64,000 nucleotides of DNA from Williamsia sp. (lineage in GTDB: Bacteria; Bacteroidota; Bacteroidia; Chitinophagales; Chitinophagaceae), in assembly GCA_015069695.1 (NCBI GenBank), contig JADCRZ010000023.1, positions 1 to 64,000 on the forward strand, given 5' to 3'. The notes under the pieces were generated by a model, which worked only from the letters and a program-made list of their open reading frames with translations, was not told where the DNA came from and searched no databases. Below, piece after piece: positions 1 through 7,725 of this stretch. The position numbers and the translations under genes were made by a program. How positions within the stretch are numbered: the first letter of the stretch is position 1; the number at the start of each line of letters is the position of its first letter.

Positions 1-182
1 CAAAGGCTCAATCGCCGCAGTATCCCCCGCGAGATTATAGTAAAAAATAGAACCGACCACCAAAATTGACGCAGAACCTAGTTACACGGAATCTCCACTC
101 ATTTAAATTGTTCTATATAAATCAAGACCTGTAATAAAGGGCGATTACCCATTATAAATTTAAGCGAATCTGACTGAAAGAA

Positions 183-227
183 CTTTCTATTTCTCCATGC
201 GGTCACAAATTGTGACCACATAGAAAG
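183..227. promoter_or_regulatory. Nested inverted repeat downstream of the fic gene
   Basis: Outer arms CTTTCTAT (183-190) and ATAGAAAG (220-227) enclose a perfect inner dyad GGTCACAA (201-208) / TTGTGACC (210-217) around a single A. It starts 8 bp past the stop of the minus-strand RhuM-Fic gene. No T-run follows on either strand, so it is either a weak terminator or a protein-binding site. The rest of 1-234 shows no gene. Confidence 0.5.
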
Positions 228-234
228 CATGTTT

Positions 235-1218
235 CTAATTTTTTACATTAATTAGGTTTACGACCACTTTTATCATCATGTCTTTTTCCTCTGGCTTGCT
301 TTCAGCAATCATGAGCGTAAGCGCTACCAGGGCATTGTCTGCGATCCGCTTTGAACCGTCTGACCGGTATAGAATTTCATTCTTTTCCAGGAACCACACA
401 AATAGAAAGGCTGCAATGCGTTTGTTACCATCTGAAAATGAATGGTTCTTGATAACAAGATAAAGAAGATTAGCCCCTTTTTCCTCTACACTGGGATAAA
501 GATCCTGACCACCGAAGGTCTGGTAAATGGCAGCTAGCGAACCTTGGAAAGAATCATCCTTTTCGTTGCCAAAAAGAGCACTTCCGCCAAACTTATCCTT
601 TAGCTCCTTAATGGCTGCTATAGCGGCAGGATAAGTGATCTGGAATAACTCTTTCGAGGTAGTGCCTTGAATTTCAAGTATCTGGTGGTCATACTGATCA
701 AGCACATCCAGTGCATAGGTGTAATCGGTAACAATGTGAAGTAATCCGGTTGCCTCATCAGAATTCAGATCTTTGTTCGCTACTACATTGCCTAGCAGCT
801 TTACGGTTTGCTTCAAATCTTCTAATTGACGGGATTGTTCCTGAAAACGTTTCTGGTCAATTGCATAACCCTTTGTAAGATAATCCTTTAAAACCTGATT
901 TGCCCAGATTCTGAATTGAGTGCCTCGTTGTGATTTGATACGGTATCCTACAGATATTATGACATCTAAATTGTAATACCGTGTTTTATAATTCTTACCG
1001 TCAGCTGCAGTTGTCAAGGAATCCTTGACAACTGAAAACTCAGCCAACTCATGCTCTTTAAAAATATTTCTAGTATGAAGACTGATATTCTGCTTGCTTT
1101 GCTGAAACAATTCAACCATTTGCAATTGATTAAGCCATACCGTATCCTGTTCCAGCTTAACTTCAATGGAAGTTCTTCCATCAAAAGTTTGATAAATAAT
1201 GATTTGATTGCTTTCCAT
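235..1218 (-). CDS. RhuM family protein with C-terminal Fic/Doc domain
   Basis: The N-terminal part (about residues 1-120) matches the RhuM virulence-protein family found on mobile elements. The C-terminal half carries a Fic/Doc active-site motif, HSFSDGNKR, near residue 259. Its H-x-F-x-D-G-N-K-R form is nearer to Doc-type and death-on-curing proteins than to canonical HPFxxGNGR AMPylators. Fic/Doc enzymes transfer AMP or phosphate to protein side chains; the target here is unknown. I chose the ATG at 1218 (MESNQIIIYQ), where RhuM homology begins; an in-frame start 12 codons upstream would overlap the decayed ORF6N frame. It lies at the distal end of the integrase-bearing region. RhuM-Fic fusions are known but poorly characterised. 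No separate antitoxin is visible. Confidence 0.8.
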   Translation of the reverse strand: MESNQIIIYQTFDGRTSIEVKLEQDTVWLNQLQMVELFQQSKQNISLHTRNIFKEHELAEFSVVKDSLTTAADGKNYKTRYYNLDVIISVGYRIKSQRGTQFRIWANQVLKDYLTKGYAIDQKRFQEQSRQLEDLKQTVKLLGNVVANKDLNSDEATGLLHIVTDYTYALDVLDQYDHQILEIQGTTSKELFQITYPAAIAAIKELKDKFGGSALFGNEKDDSFQGSLAAIYQTFGGQDLYPSVEEKGANLLYLVIKNHSFSDGNKRIAAFLFVWFLEKNEILYRSDGSKRIADNALVALTLMIAESKPEEKDMMIKVVVNLINVKN

Positions 1219-1231
1219 GCCGATTTTAAAT

Positions 1232-1540
1232 TTATTTACTGCATAATACAGCAACTACCTGCTCAGTAAAAGCGCATAGCAAATACCTTATGCCTCTCCT
1301 ACTCTTTGAAGTTGCAAAATGAAACCTCAAACCTTCAAATCCATCTTTGGCAAGTTGAAACATGAAGTCTTTCGAGAACCGTATCAAATTGCACTTTACA
1401 ACAAGAGTTAACGCTTTACCTTCCAGGTGAACTGTTCGGAATTTCCGAACAGTTGCTTCCTTTTGTAGTTCTCCCGATTTGAGATAAATCAACATCTCTG
1501 TTTTCTCCATGCCTACCCTTGTGGAGTGAAAATCGATCAT
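1232..1540 (-). pseudogene. Decayed ORF6N-domain protein
   Basis: The 102-codon frame keeps clear ORF6N landmarks: RFSKDFMFQLAKDGFEGLR, then FATSKSRRG and a degraded form of the signature YLPYAFTEQGVAML, here YLLCAFTEQVVAVL. It stops just where the family normally continues with SSVLNS and a long C-terminal region. The N-terminal strand-helix part is scrambled. ORF6N proteins are phage or mobile-element DNA-binding proteins. The frame is truncated, and its end runs into the upstream edge of the RhuM-Fic gene. I read it as a remnant; a very short functional derivative cannot be excluded. Confidence 0.6.
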
Positions 1541-1593
1541 CCAACTTCCGAGGAAAACTCGGTAGTTGTAACAGCAAAAACATTCGCAGTACC

Positions 1594-1947
1594 TTATCCT
1601 TTCAAAATGTTCTTTTGCAAATACTTACTCACGTATTCATCCACATCAATAAATTTGTTACCTTTGTCCTTCTCCAACCACTTCAATACATCAGCTTTCT
1701 TAAATTTATACAACCTACCAACTTTCAAAAAGGTGATTTCACCCTTATTGCAGGCTGCGTACACAACTGCCGTTTCCACCTTCAGGAATTTGGCAACATC
1801 TTTTACATTCATCAAAGCACCTTCATCAACGATGCCGCTTTTTGGTTCACCTCCTAAAAATTCTGTTAGCATCATTTTAATCTGGTGCACTTCTTTTTCA
1901 ATATCTTCCAGGCGGTCTTCGATGGTTCTGGTTGATCCTGCTTTCAT
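1594..1947 (-). CDS. Helix-turn-helix (excisionase-like) DNA-binding protein
   Basis: A 117-residue protein. Residues 1-35 form a short charged helix that could be a coiled coil (EDRLEDIEKEVHQIK). Residues about 46-95 match the MerR/excisionase-type helix-turn-helix (HTH_17): MNVKDVAKFLKVETAVVYAA followed by the wing FLKVGRLYKFKKADVLKWL. Such proteins sit beside tyrosine recombinases on Bacteroidota elements and steer excision or transcription. It follows the integrase on the same strand with a 22-bp gap, which supports co-transcription. The exact role (recombination directionality factor or repressor) is inference. Confidence 0.75.
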   Translation of the reverse strand: MKAGSTRTIEDRLEDIEKEVHQIKMMLTEFLGGEPKSGIVDEGALMNVKDVAKFLKVETAVVYAACNKGEITFLKVGRLYKFKKADVLKWLEKDKGNKFIDVDEYVSKYLQKNILKG

Positions 1948-1969
1948 AAACGGGTAATTAAAATATTTT

Positions 1970-3085
1970 TTAAATGGAAAGCTTGTGTGCCGCTGTCACT
2001 TTGTTACGGTCGGGCACTTTGCTGTAAAGCTGAGTTGTCTTTACATGTTTATGGTTAAGCATTTTACTGATGATATAAATGTCTTCACCCTTCGCCATCA
2101 GTTGTGTGGCATACGTATGACGGAAACAGTGAAAAGTGATCTTCTTTTTGATGCCGGCCATCTGGCACCAGGTTTTTAACTGATCGCGGGTTCTGGAATA
2201 GTTCAGATCAGGGAATACAAGATCTGCCGTGCCTTTTCTTTCTTCCAATAGGTCAACCGCCTGCTGGATGATAAAATGTTTTACCGGACGCTTAGGCTTC
2301 GGGTCTATGAAATAAAAGTACCAGGATGCTAGATCATTTGAATATTCCAGCTCGTTCCATCTTAAAGACTGTATCGCTCCAAAACGAAGGCCGGTTAAAA
2401 TAGCAAACAGGGAAGCGCGGTAAACCGTATCATCCTCAATTTTATGCAGCTTTAATCTTTCAATTTCTTCATCTGTCAAGTATTGCCGGGTTACTTCCAC
2501 GTTTTTGATCCGTTCAACTTTTAACGTCGGATTGCTGACAAGGTAATTTTGAATAAAAGCTTTCTCCACTACATTACAGAACTTGTCGTAGTAGGAAGCT
2601 GCTGTATTCCTGTACAGGCTCAATGTTTTGGAACGCAGTGAATGGGTGGTCAGTAAATATTCTTTGAACCGTTCCAGAAAGAATTCATCAATTGCCCGGA
2701 ACTTTACATGTTCACCTGCAAAACGCTGCAGGAACTTCAGGGCGCTTTTGTAATGCTCTATGTTTTTATCTGATCTCGCTTTATTGTGCACGTAGTCTCT
2801 GGCAAAAAGAGAGAAATCACCTTCCAGCACATCTTTATTATACAGGCTGTTTTCATCCAGCATCCATGACTTCATCCGTTTCAGAAAGATCTTCTCAGCA
2901 ATTTCCCGGTTCAGTTCATTTTGCTTCTTTTCAAAAGTTGTTTTTGGATCAGGCTGAATGTATAACTTCAGGAACTCCCGGCGTGTGTGCATTTTCTTTT
3001 GTGGGTTCCAGACAGGTGGATAGTAATCAATGTATAAACTGAGCTTTCCGTCAGTCAACTTATTTTCCCTTATTTTACCTCTCAT
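1970..3085 (-). CDS. Tyrosine recombinase / site-specific integrase
   Basis: A 371-residue integrase of the Bacteroidota mobile-element type. It has an N-terminal arm-binding region, a SAM-like core-binding domain (about residues 95-190) and a C-terminal catalytic domain. Catalytic residues visible are R234 (TGLRFGAIQSLRW), H319 and R322 (TFHCFRHTYA), H345 (LNHKHVKTT) and nucleophile Y354 (QLYSKV). All are present, so the enzyme looks intact. Its start overlaps the stop of the upstream zinc-finger/HTH gene by 4 bp, implying translational coupling. It lies about 630 bp from the mnmE 3' end and should mediate integration of the element on the left of the window. Confidence 0.93.
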   Translation of the reverse strand: MRGKIRENKLTDGKLSLYIDYYPPVWNPQKKMHTRREFLKLYIQPDPKTTFEKKQNELNREIAEKIFLKRMKSWMLDENSLYNKDVLEGDFSLFARDYVHNKARSDKNIEHYKSALKFLQRFAGEHVKFRAIDEFFLERFKEYLLTTHSLRSKTLSLYRNTAASYYDKFCNVVEKAFIQNYLVSNPTLKVERIKNVEVTRQYLTDEEIERLKLHKIEDDTVYRASLFAILTGLRFGAIQSLRWNELEYSNDLASWYFYFIDPKPKRPVKHFIIQQAVDLLEERKGTADLVFPDLNYSRTRDQLKTWCQMAGIKKKITFHCFRHTYATQLMAKGEDIYIISKMLNHKHVKTTQLYSKVPDRNKVTAAHKLSI

Positions 3086-3468
3086 AAGTTTCCATATTTA
3101 GAAGTCAGATAATCAATTACAGCATCCTTTTTGAATAGCAACCGTTTGCCGATTTTAACTCTGGGAAAAGCCGGGTCTTTGATCAGCCTGAAGATTGTCC
3201 GTTCACTCAACCCGGTCACCGCTGAAAGACCACTTGTTCCAACCATTGCCGCTGAACTATCTCTGGAAACACTCTTGATTTGCTGCTTGCCTTCCGATAA
3301 CTGGCGTTCGGTATCTATTTGTGATACCTCGATCCTAGCATCTTTCTGCCTTTTTTTGTAATTGGATTTGGCACATTGATCAGAGCAAAACTTAGTCACA
3401 GTTGTTTTTGCGATGAATACCTTATTACAATGCTGACACACCTTATTTATACGGATGTTACTACTCAT
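3082..3468 (-). CDS. Zinc-finger plus helix-turn-helix regulator
   Basis: A 128-residue protein. The N-terminus has a CxxC...CxxxC zinc-ribbon-like motif (CQHCNKVF...FCSDQCAKSNYKKR). The C-terminus (about 78-125) is an excisionase-type helix-turn-helix (LSAVTGLSERTIFRLIKDPA, then the wing VKIGKRLLFKKDAVIDYL). A polar linker joins them. It is the first gene of the integrase operon and overlaps the integrase start by 4 bp. A role in controlling excision or integrase expression is likely from position and fold, not shown. Confidence 0.75.
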   Translation of the reverse strand: MSSNIRINKVCQHCNKVFIAKTTVTKFCSDQCAKSNYKKRQKDARIEVSQIDTERQLSEGKQQIKSVSRDSSAAMVGTSGLSAVTGLSERTIFRLIKDPAFPRVKIGKRLLFKKDAVIDYLTSKYGNL

Positions 3469-3636
3469 AAATTACTGCTTGAATGACTGGAAGTGCATAT
3501 AGCTGCCTAACACTGACTCATACTGACATTTACTGCCATAACCTCTCTTTTCTCCCATTGGTTATGTACTGCACCCTAAACTGCAAGAAAGGTACAAACA
3601 AAAATGATAGAAAAATATAAATGAAGTTAAAATAGG

Positions 3637-3668
3637 ATATACTCTTGTAATCCAATACAGGAGTATAT
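3637..3668. promoter_or_regulatory. 13-6-13 imperfect dyad, candidate attachment core
   Basis: Left arm ATATACTCTTGTA (3637-3649), 6-bp spacer ATCCAA (3650-3655), right arm TACAGGAGTATAT (3656-3668). The arms are inverted copies with one mismatch. Two inverted 11-13 bp arms around a 6-8 bp overlap is the layout of tyrosine-recombinase core sites. It sits between the integrase operon and the mnmE 3' end, where an element junction is expected. An alternative is a terminator for mnmE, but no T-run follows on the minus strand. The rest of 3469-3715 carries several ACTG-containing short repeats (3510-3545) and no gene. Confidence 0.4.
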
Positions 3669-3715
3669 TGTAGAAGATTAAGCCGCGTAAATTGGCGTTA
3701 ACTGAAGTTGCAACA

Positions 3716-5098
3716 CTATTTCCCGATACAAAACTTGCTAAATATATAATCCAACTGATCCTCCGTTGTAATCTCGCCGGTTATCTCTCCAATATACTGC
3801 AAACACCGACGTATATCCAACGCCACCAAGTCGCTGGGGATTTGTTGATCGAGGCCGTTGATGATATCCTGTAAGGAGTTGTGTACCTGTTGTAGGGCGT
3901 GAAAGTGGCGGGCGTTGGTAATGATGGTGGATTCTGTTTGGACGGTACCCTGGAGTACCATGTCGAGCAAGCGTTCTTTGAGGATCTCTGTGTGCAGGTT
4001 TTGTTTGGCGGAGATGAAGATAAGGCCTTCTATGTGGTCGAAGGTTTTGCGGACCTGCAGGTCTTGCTGATCGTCCCATTTGTTGGCTACGAGTAGCACC
4101 TTTTTGCCTTCTTGGCGGAGTGGCGCGATCTGGTTCTGTAACTCTTCAGGCGTCGTTTCATAGGCATCAAAAAGATAAACGACAATATCTGCCTGGCTCA
4201 TCTTTTCGCGGCTTTTTTCTATACCGAGGCTTTCGACCAGGTCGGTGGTATGCTCGCGGATGCCGGCCGTATCAATCAGGCGGAATAGAATACCATCAAT
4301 GTTGAGCACTTCTTCTACTGTGTCGCGCGTAGTGCCGGCGATCTCGCTAACGATAGCACGGTTGTCTTGCAGAAGGGTGTTTAGCAAAGTGGATTTCCCT
4401 GCATTGGGTTTGCCGATGATGGCTACCTGTACGCCTTGTTTCACCACATTGCCCAGCTGAAACGAATGGAGCAGGTCCGATACAGTGTGTGCTGCCCGGT
4501 TTACCAGGGAGTAAAGTTGCGTCCTGTCGGCAAACGCTACGTCTTCCTGGGAAAAGTCGAGTTCCAGTTCTATCAGGGCTGAAAAACTGAGCAGTTGTTC
4601 CCGCAATTCCCTGAGCACCCTTGAAAAGCCTCCTTTAATGGCATGCAGGGCGCTTTTATGGGAGCTTTGGGTGTTGCTGGCTATAAGATCAGCTACCGCC
4701 TCTGCCTGCGTTAAATCGAGCTTGCCATGCAGAAATGCGCGTTGGGTAAATTCTCCCGGCTTGGCCAGGCGGGCTCCCTTCCTGATACAAGCATCGATGA
4801 TCTGCTGCTGCACGTAAGGAGAACCATGACAGGAAATCTCCACGATGTTTTCTCCTGTATACGATTTCGGCGCCTTATAAATGGATACAACGACCTCATC
4901 AAGTGTCTTCCCTTCCTCCTTCAACAGGCCTACATGCAGGGTATGCGATTCCTGCTCCAGCAAGTTCTTAGAAGAAAACAAACTATTGGTAATAGCAACA
5001 GCCTCTTTGCCACTTAGCCGGATCACACCAATAGCACTGATACCCGGTGCAGTCGCAAGCGCCACAATTGTATCCTCCCATCCAGATAGCTTGTTCAT
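3716..5098 (-). CDS. mnmE: tRNA uridine-5-carboxymethylaminomethyl modification GTPase MnmE
   Basis: MnmE works with MnmG to add the aminomethyl group to the wobble uridine of certain tRNAs. Visible parts are the N-terminal tetrahydrofolate-binding domain (IVALATAPGISAIGVIRLSG), an inserted G domain with P-loop GKPNAGKST, switch motif DTAGIRE and NKWD, and the conserved C-terminal end FCIGK whose cysteine is needed for modification. The start at 5098 (MNKLSGWEDT) gives 460 residues, the usual family length; an ORF start 13 codons earlier adds residues not seen in the family. The 3' end faces the integrated element. mnmE (trmE) 3' ends are known island integration sites in other bacteria. Confidence 0.97.
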   Translation of the reverse strand: MNKLSGWEDTIVALATAPGISAIGVIRLSGKEAVAITNSLFSSKNLLEQESHTLHVGLLKEEGKTLDEVVVSIYKAPKSYTGENIVEISCHGSPYVQQQIIDACIRKGARLAKPGEFTQRAFLHGKLDLTQAEAVADLIASNTQSSHKSALHAIKGGFSRVLRELREQLLSFSALIELELDFSQEDVAFADRTQLYSLVNRAAHTVSDLLHSFQLGNVVKQGVQVAIIGKPNAGKSTLLNTLLQDNRAIVSEIAGTTRDTVEEVLNIDGILFRLIDTAGIREHTTDLVESLGIEKSREKMSQADIVVYLFDAYETTPEELQNQIAPLRQEGKKVLLVANKWDDQQDLQVRKTFDHIEGLIFISAKQNLHTEILKERLLDMVLQGTVQTESTIITNARHFHALQQVHNSLQDIINGLDQQIPSDLVALDIRRCLQYIGEITGEITTEDQLDYIFSKFCIGK

Positions 5099-5210
5099 AA
5101 TATCTTCTTTATCGATCTTCTTCTCCGGACATATCAATTACAGCTGTATCCTATCTACGCTTGCCCTTGCCCGTAAGTAACCAGTCTTCCATGCTTGCAG
5201 GCCGAAGAAG

Positions 5211-5243
5211 GCATAAAACAAAACCCCTCCTGTTGGGGAGGGG
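5211..5243 (-). terminator. Rho-independent terminator of the solitary tonB
   Basis: Stem CCCCTCC (5224-5230) / GGAGGGG (5237-5243) with a 6-nt loop. Read on the minus strand the stem is followed by TTTTGTTTTATG. It lies 24 bp past the tonB stop. Confidence 0.85.
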
Positions 5244-5266
5244 ATGGCAAAGTTAGGGGTTAAACT

Positions 5267-6091
5267 TTACTCTGCTTCTAAACGAAACGTGATGGGCTGC
5301 TTTTTATATGATTTTACTTTACGCCCGTTTTGAACGGCAGGCTCCCATTTACCGCTTTTTTGAATAACCCGTACAGCTTCTTCTCTCAATCCGCCAGTAG
5401 GTGGGCCGTCTATTGCTTCCACATTGCTTACATTTCCTTCCTTGTCAACAATGAATTGAACAACCACTGTACCCTGTATACCAATCTCCTGGGCACTTGC
5501 AGGATAGCGGAATGTTTTGTTCAGGTAACGCATCCAGGCGCTGGAACCACCTGGGTATTTGGATTCAATTTCCACTATAATAAAGGTCTTTTCCAGATCC
5601 TCTTCTACCTTTTTCGGTGCTTCCAGAATGCCTCTGTCCCTGTCTTCAACAGGTGGCGCAACAACATCATCCTTTACACCATCCTGCGTAATCTTGTCAA
5701 TCCGTACATCTTCAATTTCAGTGATCTCAGGCATGTCAGCTTTTGTCACATCTTCATCCCTTACTATTCGTGGCGGAGTGAATTGAATGGTGGCTACCCT
5801 GGGCAACTGCGGTTTCAGAACAGTGGGCGGCGGCGGTGTCACAACGGGTGCATCCGGGATCTTAACTAGCCGCGGATCCGGCATTTCAAACTCTGTTACT
5901 ATTGATGCAGGAGCCTTGTTTGCTACAACATACCCCACCGATAATACACCGAGCAAAGCCATCATGCTGGTCAGCGCAACTACGAGCCGCTTGTTATATG
6001 TCTTGCGCAGCTCATACGCACCATACTCTTTGTTGCGTCCTTCAAATAAGATATCAAGGAGATCTGCTTGTAAAATTTTGTTCGCTTCCAT
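5267..6091 (-). CDS. tonB: Energy transducer TonB (solitary paralog)
   Basis: A 274-residue TonB. It has a conserved cytoplasmic N-terminus (ILFEGRNKEYGAYELRKTYNKR), one membrane span at about 36-56, a proline-rich periplasmic linker (VVTPPPPTVLKPQLP) and a C-terminal TonB domain (GTVVVQFIVDKEGNVSNVEAIDGP ... SYKKQPITFRLE, split here for length). TonB couples ExbB/ExbD and proton motive force to outer-membrane receptors. It closely resembles the tonB at 6817-7653 but is separated from it by about 725 bp and a terminator, so it is its own transcription unit. The linker is shorter in acidic/proline repeats than that of its paralog. Confidence 0.92.
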   Translation of the reverse strand: MEANKILQADLLDILFEGRNKEYGAYELRKTYNKRLVVALTSMMALLGVLSVGYVVANKAPASIVTEFEMPDPRLVKIPDAPVVTPPPPTVLKPQLPRVATIQFTPPRIVRDEDVTKADMPEITEIEDVRIDKITQDGVKDDVVAPPVEDRDRGILEAPKKVEEDLEKTFIIVEIESKYPGGSSAWMRYLNKTFRYPASAQEIGIQGTVVVQFIVDKEGNVSNVEAIDGPPTGGLREEAVRVIQKSGKWEPAVQNGRKVKSYKKQPITFRLEAE

Positions 6092-6816
6092 TGGTTGTGT
6101 GTTTTACAATTGAGATCATACACCAATAAAATTCCACAAACTTTTCACAACTTACGCCGATGGATAACCGAAAACACATATGTCTTAATTTACAAAATAA
6201 AATAGATGGAGGAAAACTTGTCAACATAGATTGACAGGCGAGTCTATACGACTCGAATAAATTGGCAGCATAAGGATTACACCAATTAAAGGAGCAAAGG
6301 ACGCTTAGATATAAGATCAAAGCTGATTGCTTTGATGATGCGAAAGGACGTTTCCATAAATTTCTTTTTGTACTATCCTGCAGGTAAAATCATTTTCTCA
6401 CTTCCTTCCATAAGCCTCCGGTAAGAATAACGCATGTGTATCTCAGGCAAGACCCCTATACACCGCCAGCAACCTGTCTTATCACGTGAACCCTGTGCTA
6501 ATATCCTGTAGATGCAGCATCATGCTGCAGCAACTCACCACAAGATTCCTGCAGCTCATTATACAAAAAACTTCATTCACCCAGCTTGCATGCTGAGCAC
6601 AAAAGAAGCAAGACCCAATCACCAAAAAATCTGTGATCCTTTAAATCCTTGCAATTCTATTTCGGACATTCTCTCCGCACCCCGGAGACCCTCCAACCTT
6701 GCTGGACCAACACCTTCATTCCCAGTCCCCCAAATCCTCTAATCCCCGGAACCAAGGTTCAGACAAAAAAAATCCCCTCCATTCGGAGGGGACGCTTATA
6801 TTGAGAAAGACTCTTT
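6092..6816. other. Intergenic region without a recognisable gene
   Basis: 725 bp between two same-strand tonB genes. It should hold the promoter of the tonB at 5267-6091. It contains small dyads: CGAGTC/GACTCG near 6240, and TGCAGCAT c ATGCTGCA at 6513-6529. It also has blocks at 6435-6510 resembling parts of an S-box leader (see findings). Short open frames here have no family features and are not called. Confidence 0.6.
6764..6791 (-). terminator. Rho-independent terminator of the exbB-exbD-exbD-tonB operon
   Basis: Stem CCCCTCC (6774-6780) / GGAGGGG (6785-6791), 4-nt loop, followed on the minus strand by ATTTTTTTTGTC. It sits 25 bp past the tonB stop and uses the same stem sequence as the terminator near 5230. 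Confidence 0.92.
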
Positions 6817-7653
6817 TTACTCAGTATCCAACCTGAAGATAACAGGCTGTTTCTTGTAGGATTTTACCTTGCGTCCGTTCTGGATAGCAGGCTCCCATTT
6901 ACCGCTCTTTTTGATTACCCGGATAGCTTCTTCACGCAAGCCACCACCTGAAGGACCGCTCACGACTTCTACATCGCTCACATTTCCTTCTTTGTCCACA
7001 ATGAACTGTACAACTACAGTACCCTGGATTTCGTTGGCCTGTGCTTCTTCGGGATAGTGGAAGGTTTTGTTGAGGTACCGTGCCCAGGCGCTTGGACCAC
7101 CCGGATACTGCGACTCGATTTCCACCTTTGTAAAGACCGTATTTTCGTCTTCTTCTACTTTTTTCGGTGCTTCGATCACCCCTTTACCGGCATCGCTTAC
7201 AGGAGGCGCTACGATACCTTCATCTTTGATACCTTCCTGGTTGATGGTACCGATCTTGGTTTCTTCCAACTTTTCCACTTCCGGTGGTTTTTCGTCTTCT
7301 TTTACTTCCTCATCCTTTACAATCTTAGGAGGTGTAAACTTGGCGATTTCCACTTTGGGTGGTTCCGGCTTTGGCGGAGGAGGCGGTGGAGGTGGTTCCG
7401 GTTTCTTTTCTTCCTGTTGGATCTGCTCCAACTGAACGTCTTGTACCTCCATCTGCTGCTTGTCGGTCGAGTTGATCTTGCCTGCTACAAAGTAAAAAAG
7501 AAACAGCAGGAGCAAAATCCCGATCATAGTACCCAAGGCTGTAAAGAGCCTTCTGTTGTAGGTCTTACGGAGGTTATAAGCACCATAATCCTTGTTGCGT
7601 CCTTCGAAAACGATGTCGAGGATGTCGGCGCTTAAAATTTTGTTTGCTTCCAT
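6817..7653 (-). CDS. tonB: Energy transducer TonB (operon copy)
   Basis: A 278-residue TonB: N-terminal cytoplasmic segment (FEGRNKDYGAYNLRKTYNRR), a membrane span at about 36-58 (GTMIGILLLLFLFYFVAG), a strongly charged and proline-rich spacer (EEKKPEPPPPPPPPKPEPPK) and a C-terminal TonB domain ending SYKKQPVIFRLDTE. It is the last gene of the exbB-exbD-exbD operon, 72 bp after the second exbD, and is followed by a strong terminator. The Glu/Pro/Lys spacer is what spans the periplasm in classical TonB. It acts with the ExbB/ExbD proteins encoded just upstream. Confidence 0.95.
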   Translation of the reverse strand: MEANKILSADILDIVFEGRNKDYGAYNLRKTYNRRLFTALGTMIGILLLLFLFYFVAGKINSTDKQQMEVQDVQLEQIQQEEKKPEPPPPPPPPKPEPPKVEIAKFTPPKIVKDEEVKEDEKPPEVEKLEETKIGTINQEGIKDEGIVAPPVSDAGKGVIEAPKKVEEDENTVFTKVEIESQYPGGPSAWARYLNKTFHYPEEAQANEIQGTVVVQFIVDKEGNVSDVEVVSGPSGGGLREEAIRVIKKSGKWEPAIQNGRKVKSYKKQPVIFRLDTE

Positions 7654-7725
7654 GAATTGATTTTTTTGTATGATTCCAGATCACAAGGATTCCATAATTT
7701 TTTCCGGTAGATTTTACTAACCGGA

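Noticed and set aside
3738-4079. 113-codon frame inside mnmE
   Set aside because: Arg/Pro-rich shadow of the mnmE coding sequence.
5099-5137. Longer N-terminus for MnmE
   Set aside because: The added 13 residues are not part of the family; the conserved N-terminus begins at 5098.
6054-6320. 88-codon minus-strand frame overlapping the tonB start
   Set aside because: Overlaps tonB's conserved N-terminus in another frame and has no recognisable domain.
6512-6742. 76-codon open frame between the tonB genes
   Set aside because: No family features, low-complexity composition, starts inside a palindrome, and no promoter evidence.
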